Assembly: GCF_001273775.1 (NCBI RefSeq)
Contig: NZ_CP011801.1
Span: forward strand, 3,326,001 to 3,390,000
Direction of reading: 5' to 3'
DNA length: 64,000 nt
Source of the DNA: Nitrospira moscoviensis
GTDB lineage: Bacteria > Nitrospirota > Nitrospiria > Nitrospirales > Nitrospiraceae
Part shown: positions 25,766 to 34,022 of the stretch, one piece after another
Layout of the letters: the number at the start of each line of letters is the position of its first letter
How positions within the stretch are numbered: the stretch's first letter is position 1
Program-made: the position numbers and the translations under genes
Notes under the pieces: generated by a model
The model's input: the letters and a program-made list of their open reading frames with translations, nothing else
Databases searched by the model: none
What the model was told of the DNA's origin: nothing

Positions 25766-27138
25766 CGGTAAAATCTCGTTCCCGACACCTGCGCAACCAG
25801 TTCTTCCACCCGCCGATTGGCGGCGCTGAACGGGTCCATACAGAGGATGGTCTCTTCCCAATAGCCGTTCAGCTTCAGATATGTCCAATCCACCGTGTAG
25901 GACCGGTTCTTGGCCCGGGCGAAGCGGATGAAGTCGCCGCGCACCTTGGCCCGCGTGGTTTGCGGCGGGGTCGACATCGCACGCTGCACCGCCTCTTCTT
26001 CGACCACCCGTTCGATCAGCCCCCGGGACTCCATCAGATAGTACAGCCCGCGGGTGCGTTTCACGTCATGAAATTGCAGATCCAGCAAAAACACCCGTGG
26101 GTCGTCCCAACCGCATTCCTTCTTATCGACGTAGGACTGGATCAAATGTTTCTTCGTCACCCAATCGACACGATGCGTGAGCTGCATCGGGTCGTCTTCG
26201 AGCTGCGCCAGTACGTCGGCCCATTTGTCGAAGACGTCGTCCAGGATCGGCTCGTGCTCCTGCCGGTCCAAATAGTCTTTCGCGCGCTCCAGGTACACTT
26301 GCTGGATTTCAATGGCGGTCATCTGCCGCCCGTCGTCCAGCTTGACCTTCTTTTTCAACGTCGGATCGCGCGAGATCTCCCGAATGGCTTTGACCGGATC
26401 TTCCAGTTCCATGCCGTGCACCGCATAGCCCTCTTCGATCATCGACAGGACGAGCGCCGCCGTGCCGACCTTCAGATAGGTGGCGAACTCCGACATGTTG
26501 GAATCGCCCACGATGATGTGGAGCCGGCGATAGCGCTCCGCGTCGGCGTGCGGCTCGTCGCGCGTGTTGATGATGCTCCGCGACGAAGTGGTCGAGGACG
26601 ACGTCTTCTCGTGGATGTGTTGCGCGCGCTGCGAGATGAAGTACTGCGGCTTGCCGCTGACCTTCAAGACCTTGCCGGCGCCCCCGTACACCTGCCGCGT
26701 AACGAAAAACGGAATCAGTTGCTCGGTGACTTTCCAGAAATCGACGTCGCGGCGCATGAGGAAATTTTCATGGCACCCGTAGGTGTTGCCCAGCGAATCG
26801 GTGTTGTTCTTGAAGATGTAGATCTCGCCGGACAGGCCTTCTTCGCGCAGCCGCTCCTCGGCCGCCGGCAAACAGGCCTCCAGCAGGCGTTCACCGGCTT
26901 TGTCATGCGTCACGAGCTCCAGAATGTTGTCGCATTCCGGCGTCGAATATTCCGGATGGCACCCGGTGTCCTGATAGAACCGCGCGCCGTTCACGAGAAA
27001 CGCGTTGGACGGCCAGCTGTTGGGAATCAGCCCCTCGAAGATATAGCCCAGGACCTTTTCCATCGGCAGATAGATCCGCCCGTTCGGCGAAAAGATCAAA
27101 CCGTACTCGTTCTCGAGGCCGAAGATCCGCTGTTTCAT
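25762..27138 (-). CDS. pafA: Pup/UBact ligase PafA
   Basis: PafA attaches a Pup-type tag to target lysines for proteasomal degradation, using ATP. The 458-residue protein begins KQRIFGLENEYG, the beta-strand with the nucleotide-binding glutamate, followed by FYQDTGCHPEYSTPECD (catalytic Asp), IYIFKNNTDSLGNTYGCHEN, INTRDEPHADAERYRRLHII and DWVTKKHLIQ. It lacks the extra loop that marks Dop, so PafA is assigned. ATG 27138 gives the family start; frames further upstream have no similarity. A possible separate promoter lies before it, and an M23 peptidase gene overlaps its end. Confidence 0.95.
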   Translation of the reverse strand: MKQRIFGLENEYGLIFSPNGRIYLPMEKVLGYIFEGLIPNSWPSNAFLVNGARFYQDTGCHPEYSTPECDNILELVTHDKAGERLLEACLPAAEERLREEGLSGEIYIFKNNTDSLGNTYGCHENFLMRRDVDFWKVTEQLIPFFVTRQVYGGAGKVLKVSGKPQYFISQRAQHIHEKTSSSTTSSRSIINTRDEPHADAERYRRLHIIVGDSNMSEFATYLKVGTAALVLSMIEEGYAVHGMELEDPVKAIREISRDPTLKKKVKLDDGRQMTAIEIQQVYLERAKDYLDRQEHEPILDDVFDKWADVLAQLEDDPMQLTHRVDWVTKKHLIQSYVDKKECGWDDPRVFLLDLQFHDVKRTRGLYYLMESRGLIERVVEEEAVQRAMSTPPQTTRAKVRGDFIRFARAKNRSYTVDWTYLKLNGYWEETILCMDPFSAANRRVEELVAQVSGTRFYR

Positions 27139-27169
27139 TGGGCCGGGGGACAACATGGAGTGTACAAAC

Positions 27170-27198
27170 AGAATACACACCCCACCCGTGATCTTCAA
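27170..27198 (-). promoter_or_regulatory. Possible pafA promoter
   Basis: On the minus strand TTGAAG (27193-27198) and TATTCT (27170-27175) are 17 bases apart, in the only sizeable gap (93 bases) of the proteasome locus. This would let pafA be transcribed apart from mpa-dop-prcBA. Confidence 0.45.
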
Positions 27199-27231
27199 CT
27201 GACGGACGACTTGGTGATGTCGAGGCTGGGG

Positions 27232-27927
27232 TCAGGAAGCAGAGAGAAGCTGCCGGATTTCGGCCACGCCCAACCGCCGGAACTTGCGGCCGGGTCGATT
27301 CCGATCCAGCACCGCCGCTTCGAGACCTTCCGGCTGCAATTTTTGGTTCGCGGTCTGCTCAAGCGCCGAGACACAGAGGGTCACGGCGGCTTTGAGAGAC
27401 GGGAGCTGGCCGGAGATCCGGTCTTTCAGAAACGTCTGGACCGCCTCGGCGCGGCCGCCGATCACCGCGAAGTTCTTTTCGTCGATGATGCTGCCGTCGA
27501 ACGAGATGCGATACATTTCGTTCGGGTGGCCGTCGGCGCCGACCTGCACCACCAGAATTTCCACTTCCAGCGGCTTCAATTCCTGGCTGAAAATGGTGCC
27601 GAGGCTCTGCGAGTACCCGTTCGCCAAGGAGCGGCCCGTCACATCCTCGCGGCTGTACATGAAGCCCTTCAAGTCCGCATGGCGAATACCGGCCTTGCGC
27701 AGATTTTCGAACTCGCTGTACTTCCCCGCCCCGGCGAAGGCGATGCTGTCGTAGATCTCCGAGACTTTGTGCAGGGAGGCGCTGGGGTTGTCCGCCGTCA
27801 GCAGCAGGCCGTCCACATATTCCATGGCGACGATCGACCGGCCCTTGGCGATTCCCTTGCGGGCATACTCCGCCTTGTCCTGCATCATCTGCTCGGGAGA
27901 GACGTAGTAGGGCATCGGCATCGTCAT
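27232..27927 (-). CDS. prcA: 20S proteasome alpha subunit
   Basis: PrcA forms the outer rings of the bacterial 20S core and docks the Mpa ATPase. The 231-residue protein has the alpha-type N-terminus (MPYYVSPEQMMQDKAEYARKGIAKGRS), which gates the pore, and a core with VAMEYVDGLLLTADNPS. It has no catalytic threonine, as expected of an alpha subunit. Its start overlaps the prcB stop by four bases, so the subunits should be made together. The gene order prcB-prcA is that of actinobacteria and Nitrospira. Confidence 0.95.
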   Translation of the reverse strand: MTMPMPYYVSPEQMMQDKAEYARKGIAKGRSIVAMEYVDGLLLTADNPSASLHKVSEIYDSIAFAGAGKYSEFENLRKAGIRHADLKGFMYSREDVTGRSLANGYSQSLGTIFSQELKPLEVEILVVQVGADGHPNEMYRISFDGSIIDEKNFAVIGGRAEAVQTFLKDRISGQLPSLKAAVTLCVSALEQTANQKLQPEGLEAAVLDRNRPGRKFRRLGVAEIRQLLSAS

Positions 27928-28751
27928 CCCTCCCTGAAGCGGCGGGTCTTCATCAGTTCGTCGTAGATATCGCGAATCCGCCCGTCCGACACGTCGGTGA
28001 TCCCCGACGCCGTGACGAGCTTGGCGGTGGGATAAATTCCGCGGATGAGGTCCGGGCCGCCCGTGCCGACATCGTCGTCCGCGGCGTTGTAGAGAGACAG
28101 GAGGGCGAGCTCCAGGACATCATTCTCCGACAGCCCCTTTTTGAAATGCTCCCGCATCGTGTTGCGGGCGTCTTTACCGCCGGACCCGATGGCATGGTAG
28201 TCGGACTCTTCGTAGCGGCCTCCGGTGATGTCGTATTTGAAAATGCGCCCTTCGGTGCGCTTCAGATCGTAGCCGACGTACAGCGGCATGACGACGAGGC
28301 CTTGGAACACCATCGGCAGGTTGGCCTTGACCATCTGTCCGAGCTTGTTGGCCTTGCCTTCACAGGAGAGCGGCATCCCTTCGAGCTTTTCGTAATGTTC
28401 CAGCTCGGTTTGAAACAGCTTCGCCATTTCAATGCAAGGACCGGCCGCGCCGGCGATCGCCATGGCGGAGTAGTCGTCGATCTTGAAGACTTTCTCGATG
28501 CGGCGATCGGCGATCTGAAAGCCTTCCGTCGCCCGGCGGTCTCCGGCGATCACCGCCCCCTGCTGGTACTTGATGGCCAAGACCGTCGTGGCCTGCGGGA
28601 CGATGATCGGCGCCGTCCATCCTGCTGCATCGGCGGACACCGGTCTGGCGGCCGGCAGCCCGTCCTGTTTCAGCGTGAGATCCGGATAGTGGGTGGAAAG
28701 GAAATGGAAGAAACTGGATTCGTCGTGATTCGGAAAGAACGGCAGCTTCAT
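27924..28751 (-). CDS. prcB: 20S proteasome beta subunit
   Basis: PrcB is the proteolytic subunit. Of the 275 residues, the first ~54 form a propeptide. Cleavage before Thr55 (in VPQATTVLAIKYQQGAVIAG) would free the N-terminal nucleophile. The conserved GDRRATEG and SGGKDARNTM motifs follow, with the active-site lysine expected in RRIEKVFKI. It begins 29 bases after the dop stop; in many Pup systems the tag gene sits at this position, but there is no room for one here. The stop overlaps prcA. Confidence 0.96.
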   Translation of the reverse strand: MKLPFFPNHDESSFFHFLSTHYPDLTLKQDGLPAARPVSADAAGWTAPIIVPQATTVLAIKYQQGAVIAGDRRATEGFQIADRRIEKVFKIDDYSAMAIAGAAGPCIEMAKLFQTELEHYEKLEGMPLSCEGKANKLGQMVKANLPMVFQGLVVMPLYVGYDLKRTEGRIFKYDITGGRYEESDYHAIGSGGKDARNTMREHFKKGLSENDVLELALLSLYNAADDDVGTGGPDLIRGIYPTAKLVTASGITDVSDGRIRDIYDELMKTRRFREG

Positions 28752-28780
28752 CGGGGGCTCGGCTCAACCATGGCGCATCG

Positions 28781-30283
28781 TCATGCTTTCAGCTTCTCCA
28801 GCAGGGCGTCCACGGTGTCGACGCTGTCCAGCAACCGCTCCGTCAACGCCCTCGTGCCTCTCTGGGGATCCATGAGCGGCACTTTCTTGATCGTGGCGTG
28901 CTCCCCGTCGAACAGCACGGAGGTCCAACTGGCGCCATAGAGCGCCTGCGCGAACTTGCTCGCGCACCGGCCGCGGAAGTAGGCCCGCGTCCCGGGCGGC
29001 GGCGTGAGCTCCGCCCGCTCGATCTCCTGGTCGCTGACGATTCGGTCGATCATGTCGCCCCGTTCCAGCGTGTAAAACAGCCCTTTGTCGGGGCGCACAT
29101 CGTGATACTGCAGGTCCATCAGCTTCATGCGGGAATCGTCCCAGCCGCAACCTTTGCGCCCCATGTACGATTCGATGAGATGGCGCTTCGCCACCCAATC
29201 CAGCTCGCGCACGAGCAACCGTGGATCCTGCTCCAGCTTATTCAACACGCTCTCCCACCGTCCGAGCACGTCCTGCGTCACCGGATCGGGGGGATGCGCG
29301 CCATAGTATCGCTGAGCCGCTTGGAGGTACGCTCGCTGGACCTCGATGGCCGTCGTCGGCCGCCCGCCCGCCAGCTTGACGGTCTCCTTCATGTCCAAAT
29401 CGCGCGACACCTGCTTGATGGCCCGGACCGGCTCGTCCAGCTCCAGCTGCGGCAGCTCCCAGCCGGCTTCGAGCAATTCGAGGACCATATTCAACGTTCC
29501 CACCTTGAGATAGGTGGATACTTCCGCCATGTTCGCGTCGCCGACGATGACGTGCAGGCGCCGGTACTTGGTCTGATCGGCATGCGGCTCGTCGCGGGTG
29601 TTGATGATCGGCCGTTTGACCATCGTATTGAGATCGACCAGACATTCGAAAAAGTCCGCGCGCTGGGAGATCTGATATTCGGCCGGCCCGGTCTGATTCT
29701 CTGCTCCAACTTTGCCGGCCCCCGCAAAAATGAGCCGGGTCACCAGGAACGGCGTGAGCGTCCTGACGATGGTCTCGAACGGGACGGAGCGGGACACCAG
29801 ATAGTTTTCGTGATACCCGTAGCTGTTGCCCTTGCCGTCGGAGTTGTTCTTGTACAGCACATACTGTTCGCGCCCGCGGGCCTTCGTCATGGCCTCCAAG
29901 CTCTGGGCCAGAATGCGCTCGCCGATCCGTTCGAAGGCGACGATCTCCCGCGCATTCGAACATTCCGGCGTGGAGTATTCGGGATGCGCGCCGTCCACGT
30001 AGAGCCGCCCCCCGTTCGCGAGCACCTTGTTCAGTTGCCGATTGTAATCGGGGTTGGGCCGCTCCCGTTCGCCGTCCACTTCGAATCCCCGCGCGTCCAA
30101 CAGGGGATTCTCATGCTCGTAATCCCAGATGGCGGCCGGCGCGGGCAGGCGCGGATAATGGCCGATGACGGCGATGGAGCCCGACACCGGATCGGCGGCA
30201 GAAGCGTCCTTCGCCGCGATGCCGAACTCCGTTTCGGTGCCGATGACTCTGGAGCGACTCGTCGGTGCCTGTTCCTGCATCAT
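28781..30283 (-). CDS. dop: Depupylase/deamidase Dop
   Basis: Dop deamidates the C-terminal glutamine of Pup-type tags and removes tags from substrates. The 500-residue protein shares the PafA fold (RVIGTETEFGIAA, GGRLYVDGAHPEYSTPE with the catalytic Asp, YKNNSDGKGNSYGYHEN, INTRDEPHADQTKYRRLHVI). It differs from PafA by an insertion of about 40 residues after the first strand (DPVSGSIAVIGHYPRL to the NP-rich segment), the Dop loop. It starts 8 bases after the mpa stop. Presence of Dop suggests that the tag, wherever encoded, may need deamidation. Confidence 0.95.
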   Translation of the reverse strand: MMQEQAPTSRSRVIGTETEFGIAAKDASAADPVSGSIAVIGHYPRLPAPAAIWDYEHENPLLDARGFEVDGERERPNPDYNRQLNKVLANGGRLYVDGAHPEYSTPECSNAREIVAFERIGERILAQSLEAMTKARGREQYVLYKNNSDGKGNSYGYHENYLVSRSVPFETIVRTLTPFLVTRLIFAGAGKVGAENQTGPAEYQISQRADFFECLVDLNTMVKRPIINTRDEPHADQTKYRRLHVIVGDANMAEVSTYLKVGTLNMVLELLEAGWELPQLELDEPVRAIKQVSRDLDMKETVKLAGGRPTTAIEVQRAYLQAAQRYYGAHPPDPVTQDVLGRWESVLNKLEQDPRLLVRELDWVAKRHLIESYMGRKGCGWDDSRMKLMDLQYHDVRPDKGLFYTLERGDMIDRIVSDQEIERAELTPPPGTRAYFRGRCASKFAQALYGASWTSVLFDGEHATIKKVPLMDPQRGTRALTERLLDSVDTVDALLEKLKA

Positions 30284-30291
30284 CTCGATGA

Positions 30292-32073
30292 TCAGAGATA
30301 GTGGCCCGTGGTGATGGTTTCGATTTGTCTCGATTCAGCGGGGCCGCCGCTGATGGTCCGGATGTGGATGATCTTTTCGCCCTTCTTGCCGGCGACCTTC
30401 GCCCAGTCGTCCGGGTTGGTGGTATTCGGCAGGTCCTCGTGCTCTTTGAATTCTTCGCGGATGGCCCGGATCAGATCGTCCGACCGGAGACCCGTGCCTT
30501 CGTTCGCGATGGCCCGTTTGACCGCGAACTTCTTCGCGCGCGAGACGATCCCTTCGATGAGCGCGCCGCTGGCAAAATCTTTAAAATACAAAATCTCCTT
30601 TTCGCCGTTCGCGTAGGTCACCTCGATGAACTTGTTTTCCTCGGAGGCGGCATACATCGTCTCCACCGTCAGGGACGTCAGCCGCTCGACCAGCGCCTTC
30701 CGGTCCCCCCCGTGCCGCTCCAGCTCGTCGGCCGCAAAGGGCAGATCGGTCGACACGTACTTGGAGAAGATGTCGCGGGCCGCCGCCGCATCGGGCCGCC
30801 CCACTTTCACCTTCACATCCAACCGGCCGGCGCGCAGCACCGCCGGATCGATCAGATCCTGCCGGTTGCTGGCCCCGATCACGATGACGTTGCGGAGGCT
30901 CTCGACGCCGTCGATCTCGGAGAGAAACTGCGGCACGATCGTCGACTCGATGTCCGAGGAGATGCCGGTTCCTCTGGTCCGAAACAGGGCGTCCATCTCG
31001 TCGAAGAACACGATCACCGGATGTCCTTCCTCGGCCCGCTCCTTCGCCTTCTTGAAGACCTCCCGCACCTGGCGTTCGGACTCGCCGACGTACTTGTTCA
31101 GCAGCTCCGGCCCTTTCACGTGGAGGAAGTAACTCCGGATCTGCTTGCCTTCCAGATGGCCCAGCTTCTTGGCGATCGAATTGGCCACCGCTTTGGCGAT
31201 GAGCGTCTTGCCGCAGCCGGGAGGGCCGTACAGCAGCACGCCCTTCGGCGCGTGAAGCTTGTACTCCGCGAACAGATGGGGATGCAGGAACGGCAGTTCC
31301 ACCGCGTCGCGCACCTGCTCCAATTCCTTTTGGAGGCCGCCGATGTGATCGTAATCGACGTCGGGCACCTCTTCGAGGACGAGCTCTTCGGCTTCGGACT
31401 TCGGCAGCTTCTCGATCACGTAGCCGGAGCGCGGATCGTAGAGGAGATGGTCCCCGACGCTGAGCCGTTCCGCCAGCAACGGATCGCCCAGGTCCGCGAC
31501 TTTTTCCTCGTCGAAATGCAGCGTCACGAGCGCGCGCCCGCCTTCCAAGACGTCTTTCAGGCGGACCACTTCGCCTTGACTGTCGAACCCCTTCGCCTCG
31601 ATGACGTTCAGCGCCTCGTTGAGCACGACTTCTTGGCCCTTGCGCAGCGCCGGCCCTTTGATCGACGGATGGAGGCTCACTTTCATTTTCCGGCCCGAGA
31701 CGTACACGTTGGCCGTGCCGTCGGCGTTCATGCTGGAAAAAATGGCGTAGGACGAAGGCGGCGCCGTCAGCTTCTCCACCTCGGCGCGCAAGGCTTCGAT
31801 CTGCGCCTTCGCTTCCTGGAGCGTGGAGACGAGCTTCTCGTTTTGCTTGGTCGCTTGGTCGAGCTGGTAGCGGGATTGATACAGCCGGCGGATTTCGTCT
31901 TCCATCGACTGGATCTGGACGCGAAGCTTTTCGACTTCGCGGGCATGGTCTTCGTTCTTGTGTATCACGTCCGCATCACCCTCAGACAACCGTTTCGTGA
32001 TCTTCTTCACGGAATCTCGGAGGGACCGGAGTCGGCTTGACTGGCTCTTGTTCTCTCCCATCTTTGCACTCAT
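30292..32073 (-). CDS. mpa: Proteasome-associated AAA ATPase (Mpa/ARC)
   Basis: Mpa unfolds tagged proteins and threads them into the 20S core. The 593-residue protein has an N-terminal coiled coil (about residues 40-100) that binds Pup in actinobacteria, two OB-type domains (about 105-240), then AAA with Walker A GPPGCGKTLIAKAV, Walker B VIVFFDEMDALF and ASNRQDLIDPAVLRAGR. It ends in GHYL, matching the C-terminal Y-x motif that opens the proteasome gate. A consensus promoter lies 50-80 bases upstream of the ATG. It heads the proteasome operon. Confidence 0.96.
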   Translation of the reverse strand: MSAKMGENKSQSSRLRSLRDSVKKITKRLSEGDADVIHKNEDHAREVEKLRVQIQSMEDEIRRLYQSRYQLDQATKQNEKLVSTLQEAKAQIEALRAEVEKLTAPPSSYAIFSSMNADGTANVYVSGRKMKVSLHPSIKGPALRKGQEVVLNEALNVIEAKGFDSQGEVVRLKDVLEGGRALVTLHFDEEKVADLGDPLLAERLSVGDHLLYDPRSGYVIEKLPKSEAEELVLEEVPDVDYDHIGGLQKELEQVRDAVELPFLHPHLFAEYKLHAPKGVLLYGPPGCGKTLIAKAVANSIAKKLGHLEGKQIRSYFLHVKGPELLNKYVGESERQVREVFKKAKERAEEGHPVIVFFDEMDALFRTRGTGISSDIESTIVPQFLSEIDGVESLRNVIVIGASNRQDLIDPAVLRAGRLDVKVKVGRPDAAAARDIFSKYVSTDLPFAADELERHGGDRKALVERLTSLTVETMYAASEENKFIEVTYANGEKEILYFKDFASGALIEGIVSRAKKFAVKRAIANEGTGLRSDDLIRAIREEFKEHEDLPNTTNPDDWAKVAGKKGEKIIHIRTISGGPAESRQIETITTGHYL

Positions 32074-32121
32074 TGCCTCGCTGCCACATCGGACCAGAGC
32101 GCATCGTCAAGCTGTGATCGG

Positions 32122-32150
32122 ATTCTAACATCCGACTTGGGGGTGGTCAA
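32122..32150 (-). promoter_or_regulatory. Promoter of the mpa-dop-prcBA operon
   Basis: On the minus strand TTGACC (32145-32150) and TAGAAT (32122-32127) are 17 bases apart. Transcription should start near 32115, giving a ~40-base leader before mpa. No operator is evident. Confidence 0.7.
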
Positions 32151-32188
32151 CTAGACGAACGCAACGCTCACCGAATTGACCGCGCGCC

Positions 32189-32815
32189 TCATGCGTTCGC
32201 GGCCGCGAGCAACTCCCGTGTCGCCGCGGCGACGTCGTCGCGCGCGAGGATCGCGGCGATCACGGCGACGCCGTGCGCGCCGGCTCGCCGCACGTCGTGC
32301 GTGCGCGCGCGCGTGATGCCGCCGATGGCGAACACCGGGATGGACGAATGCCGGCACGCCGCCGCAAGCGCGTCGAGGCCGAGCGGCGGGCCGAACGCGC
32401 GTTTGGACGGCGTCTCGTACACCGGGCCGAACACGACATAGTCCGCGCCTTCCTCGTTCGCCCGACGCACCTCGTCCAAGGAATGAGTGGAAACGCCGAG
32501 CAGTCGATGCGGGCCCAACAACCGGCGGGCCGCCGATACGGGAAGGCTGCTGCTGCGGAGGTGCACGCCCGCGATATCGAGGGCGAGCGCCAGGTCGACA
32601 CGGTCGTTGACGATCAGCGGCACGCGGCGCGCGGAGGTGGCGCGATGGATTCGTCGGACAAGCTCGACGAGATCGGCCGTCGGCACATCGCGCTCCCGCA
32701 ATTGCACGGCCGGCACGCCGCCCTCCACCGCCGCCTCTATGACGGCGGACAGCGGTCGTCCTTGCGTCGCCTGGCGATCGGTGACGAGGAGCAGGCGGAA
32801 ATCGACGGACGGCAT
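32189..32815 (-). CDS. thiE: Thiamine-phosphate synthase
   Basis: ThiE couples the pyrimidine and thiazole moieties to give thiamine monophosphate, the substrate of ThiL. The ~208-residue TIM barrel has LLLVTDRQ, AVQLRERD, PLIVNDRVDLAL, GVHLRSS, YVVFGPVYETPSK and VFAIGGI. ATG 32815 is chosen over a TTG six bases earlier. Upstream lies a GTGATGCGTGATGGG hairpin repeat instead of a clear ribosome-binding site. It ends the thiS-thiG-thiE group; the mpa promoter is downstream. Confidence 0.93.
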   Translation of the reverse strand: MPSVDFRLLLVTDRQATQGRPLSAVIEAAVEGGVPAVQLRERDVPTADLVELVRRIHRATSARRVPLIVNDRVDLALALDIAGVHLRSSSLPVSAARRLLGPHRLLGVSTHSLDEVRRANEEGADYVVFGPVYETPSKRAFGPPLGLDALAAACRHSSIPVFAIGGITRARTHDVRRAGAHGVAVIAAILARDDVAAATRELLAAANA

Positions 32816-32821
32816 GGGCAA

Positions 32822-32905
32822 GTGATGAGTGATCGGTGATGCGTGATGGGTGACTCAGCGATTGTGACGCGCTCTCCGAACCCATCACGCATCACTGATC
32901 ACTCT
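32822..32905. repeat. Junction repeat forming a near-perfect 23-bp hairpin (GTGATGCGTGATGGG word)
   Basis: Arms at 32828-32850 and 32881-32903 pair at 22 of 23 positions around a 30-base loop. It fills the thiG-thiE junction. Without a T-tract it is a poor terminator but could affect transcript stability or thiE translation. Confidence 0.88.
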
Positions 32906-33679
32906 CTACAGCATGCCTTCGATGGGACTGCTGGCTGTCGCGTAGAGCTTCTTCGGAATACGCCCGGCCTTGTACGCCAATCGGCCGGCGTGCACCGCGT
33001 ACTTCATCGCCTCCGCCATGGCGATCGGATCCTGCGCGCCCGCGATCGCGGTGTTCATCAACACGGCGTCCGCCCCATATTCCATGGCGAGCGCCGCGTC
33101 CGAGGCGGTCCCGACGCCCGCATCAACGATGATGGGCGCCTTCACGGTTTCCATGATGATCTTGAGGTTGTAGGGATTGCGGATCCCGAGGCCCGATCCG
33201 ATCGGCGCCGCCAGCGGCATCACGGCGGGACATCCGATGTCCACCAGTTTCTTCGCCACGATGGGATCGTCGTTGGTGTACGGGAGGACGACGAACCCTT
33301 CTTTGATGAGAATCTTCGCCGCCTCGATGAGCCCCGCCGTGTCGGGAAACAACGTCTTTTCGTCCCCCAGCACTTCGAGCTTCACCAAGTCGGACACCCC
33401 GGCCGCGCGCGCCAGCCGGGCATAGCGGACGGCGTCCTCGACGGTGTAACAGCCGGCCGTGTTCGGGAGGATCGTATATTTTTTCGGATCCAGGTAGTCG
33501 AGCAGATTCTCCTTGGAGCGGTCGGTGATATTGACGCGCCGCACCGCGACGGTGACGACATCGGCTCCCGACACTTCGATGGCCTTTTGGGTTTCGAGGA
33601 AGTTCTTATATTTTCCCGTCCCGACCCACAACCGGGATTTGAATTCACGGCCCGCGATGATCAACCGATCGTCAGCCAT
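32906..33679 (-). CDS. thiG: Thiazole synthase
   Basis: ThiG builds the thiazole phosphate of thiamine from deoxyxylulose phosphate, dehydroglycine or iminoglycine, and sulfur carried by ThiS. The ~257-residue TIM-barrel protein shows [68 protein letters not shown] and [13 protein letters not shown] 33679 lies inside the end of thiS (8-base overlap), so the two are coupled. All family motifs are present. Confidence 0.96.
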   Translation of the reverse strand: MADDRLIIAGREFKSRLWVGTGKYKNFLETQKAIEVSGADVVTVAVRRVNITDRSKENLLDYLDPKKYTILPNTAGCYTVEDAVRYARLARAAGVSDLVKLEVLGDEKTLFPDTAGLIEAAKILIKEGFVVLPYTNDDPIVAKKLVDIGCPAVMPLAAPIGSGLGIRNPYNLKIIMETVKAPIIVDAGVGTASDAALAMEYGADAVLMNTAIAGAQDPIAMAEAMKYAVHAGRLAYKAGRIPKKLYATASSPIEGML

Positions 33680-33944
33680 GGCGTGCTCCAATTAGATCTC
33701 GCGTCACCACATCGTACTTCGTACTTTTTTCGCTGCCGCCGCCGATAAAACTCAGGATTTCCACGCGATCGCCGTCTTTGAGCCGGCGATGAGGAAAGGC
33801 GGACCGATCCAGGATTTCGAGATTCAGCTCGACGGCGACCCGTTCGGTTTTGATATCCAACTCCCGCAACAGATCCGCCACGGTTCCGTCGGACCGCCAC
33901 GGCTTCGCTTCGCCGTTGACCTGAATCCGAATCCCTTCTTCCAT
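33672..33944 (-). CDS. thiS: Sulfur carrier protein ThiS with a C-terminal extension
   Basis: ThiS is a ubiquitin-like carrier whose C-terminal Gly-Gly is activated as a thiocarboxylate and feeds sulfur to ThiG. This 90-residue frame has the usual ~70-residue body ([12 protein letters not shown]... [10 protein letters not shown]), but then runs on for about 18 residues ([10 protein letters not shown]... ARHG) into the start of thiG. A normal ThiS ends at GG. The tail is partly encoded by a GTACGAAGTACG repeat that appears to have removed the old stop. Either the tail is cleaved before activation, or this copy is impaired. The start at 33944 is almost leaderless. Confidence 0.88.
   Translation of the reverse strand: MEEGIRIQVNGEAKPWRSDGTVADLLRELDIKTERVAVELNLEILDRSAFPHRRLKDGDRVEILSFIGGGSEKSTKYDVVTRDLIGARHG
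33711..33728. repeat. Short TCGTACTTCGTACTT repeat overlapping the thiS 3' end
   Basis: On the minus strand it reads AAGTACGAAGTACGAT. It sits just after the Gly-Gly codons of thiS and is read as part of a C-terminal extension. It is a short member of the junction-repeat set. Confidence 0.55.
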
Positions 33945-33952
33945 CGCTCGCC

Positions 33953-33982
33953 ATCCTATGAGACGAGAAATCGCCTTGTCAA
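33953..33982 (-). promoter_or_regulatory. thiS promoter, nearly leaderless
   Basis: On the minus strand TTGACA (33977-33982) and TAGGAT (33953-33958) are 18 bases apart. The predicted start site is within a few bases of the thiS ATG at 33944. There is no room for a TPP riboswitch between promoter and gene. Confidence 0.6.
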
Positions 33983-34022
33983 CAAAGCGCGCCCCTTGCC
34001 TCCGCCGCCGGACCATAGCACA

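Noticed and set aside
28764..29198. A 144-codon frame overlapping dop, next to prcB, considered as a Pup/UBact candidate
   Set aside because: It is an arginine-rich shadow of dop in another frame and lacks a Pup-like helical region or a G-G-E/Q end.
32828..32903. The near-perfect thiG-thiE hairpin as a rho-independent terminator
   Set aside because: No T-tract follows on either strand and thiE must still be transcribed downstream.
33945..34022. A TPP riboswitch before thiS
   Set aside because: Only about 78 bases separate thiS from the divergent gene, and a promoter fills them.
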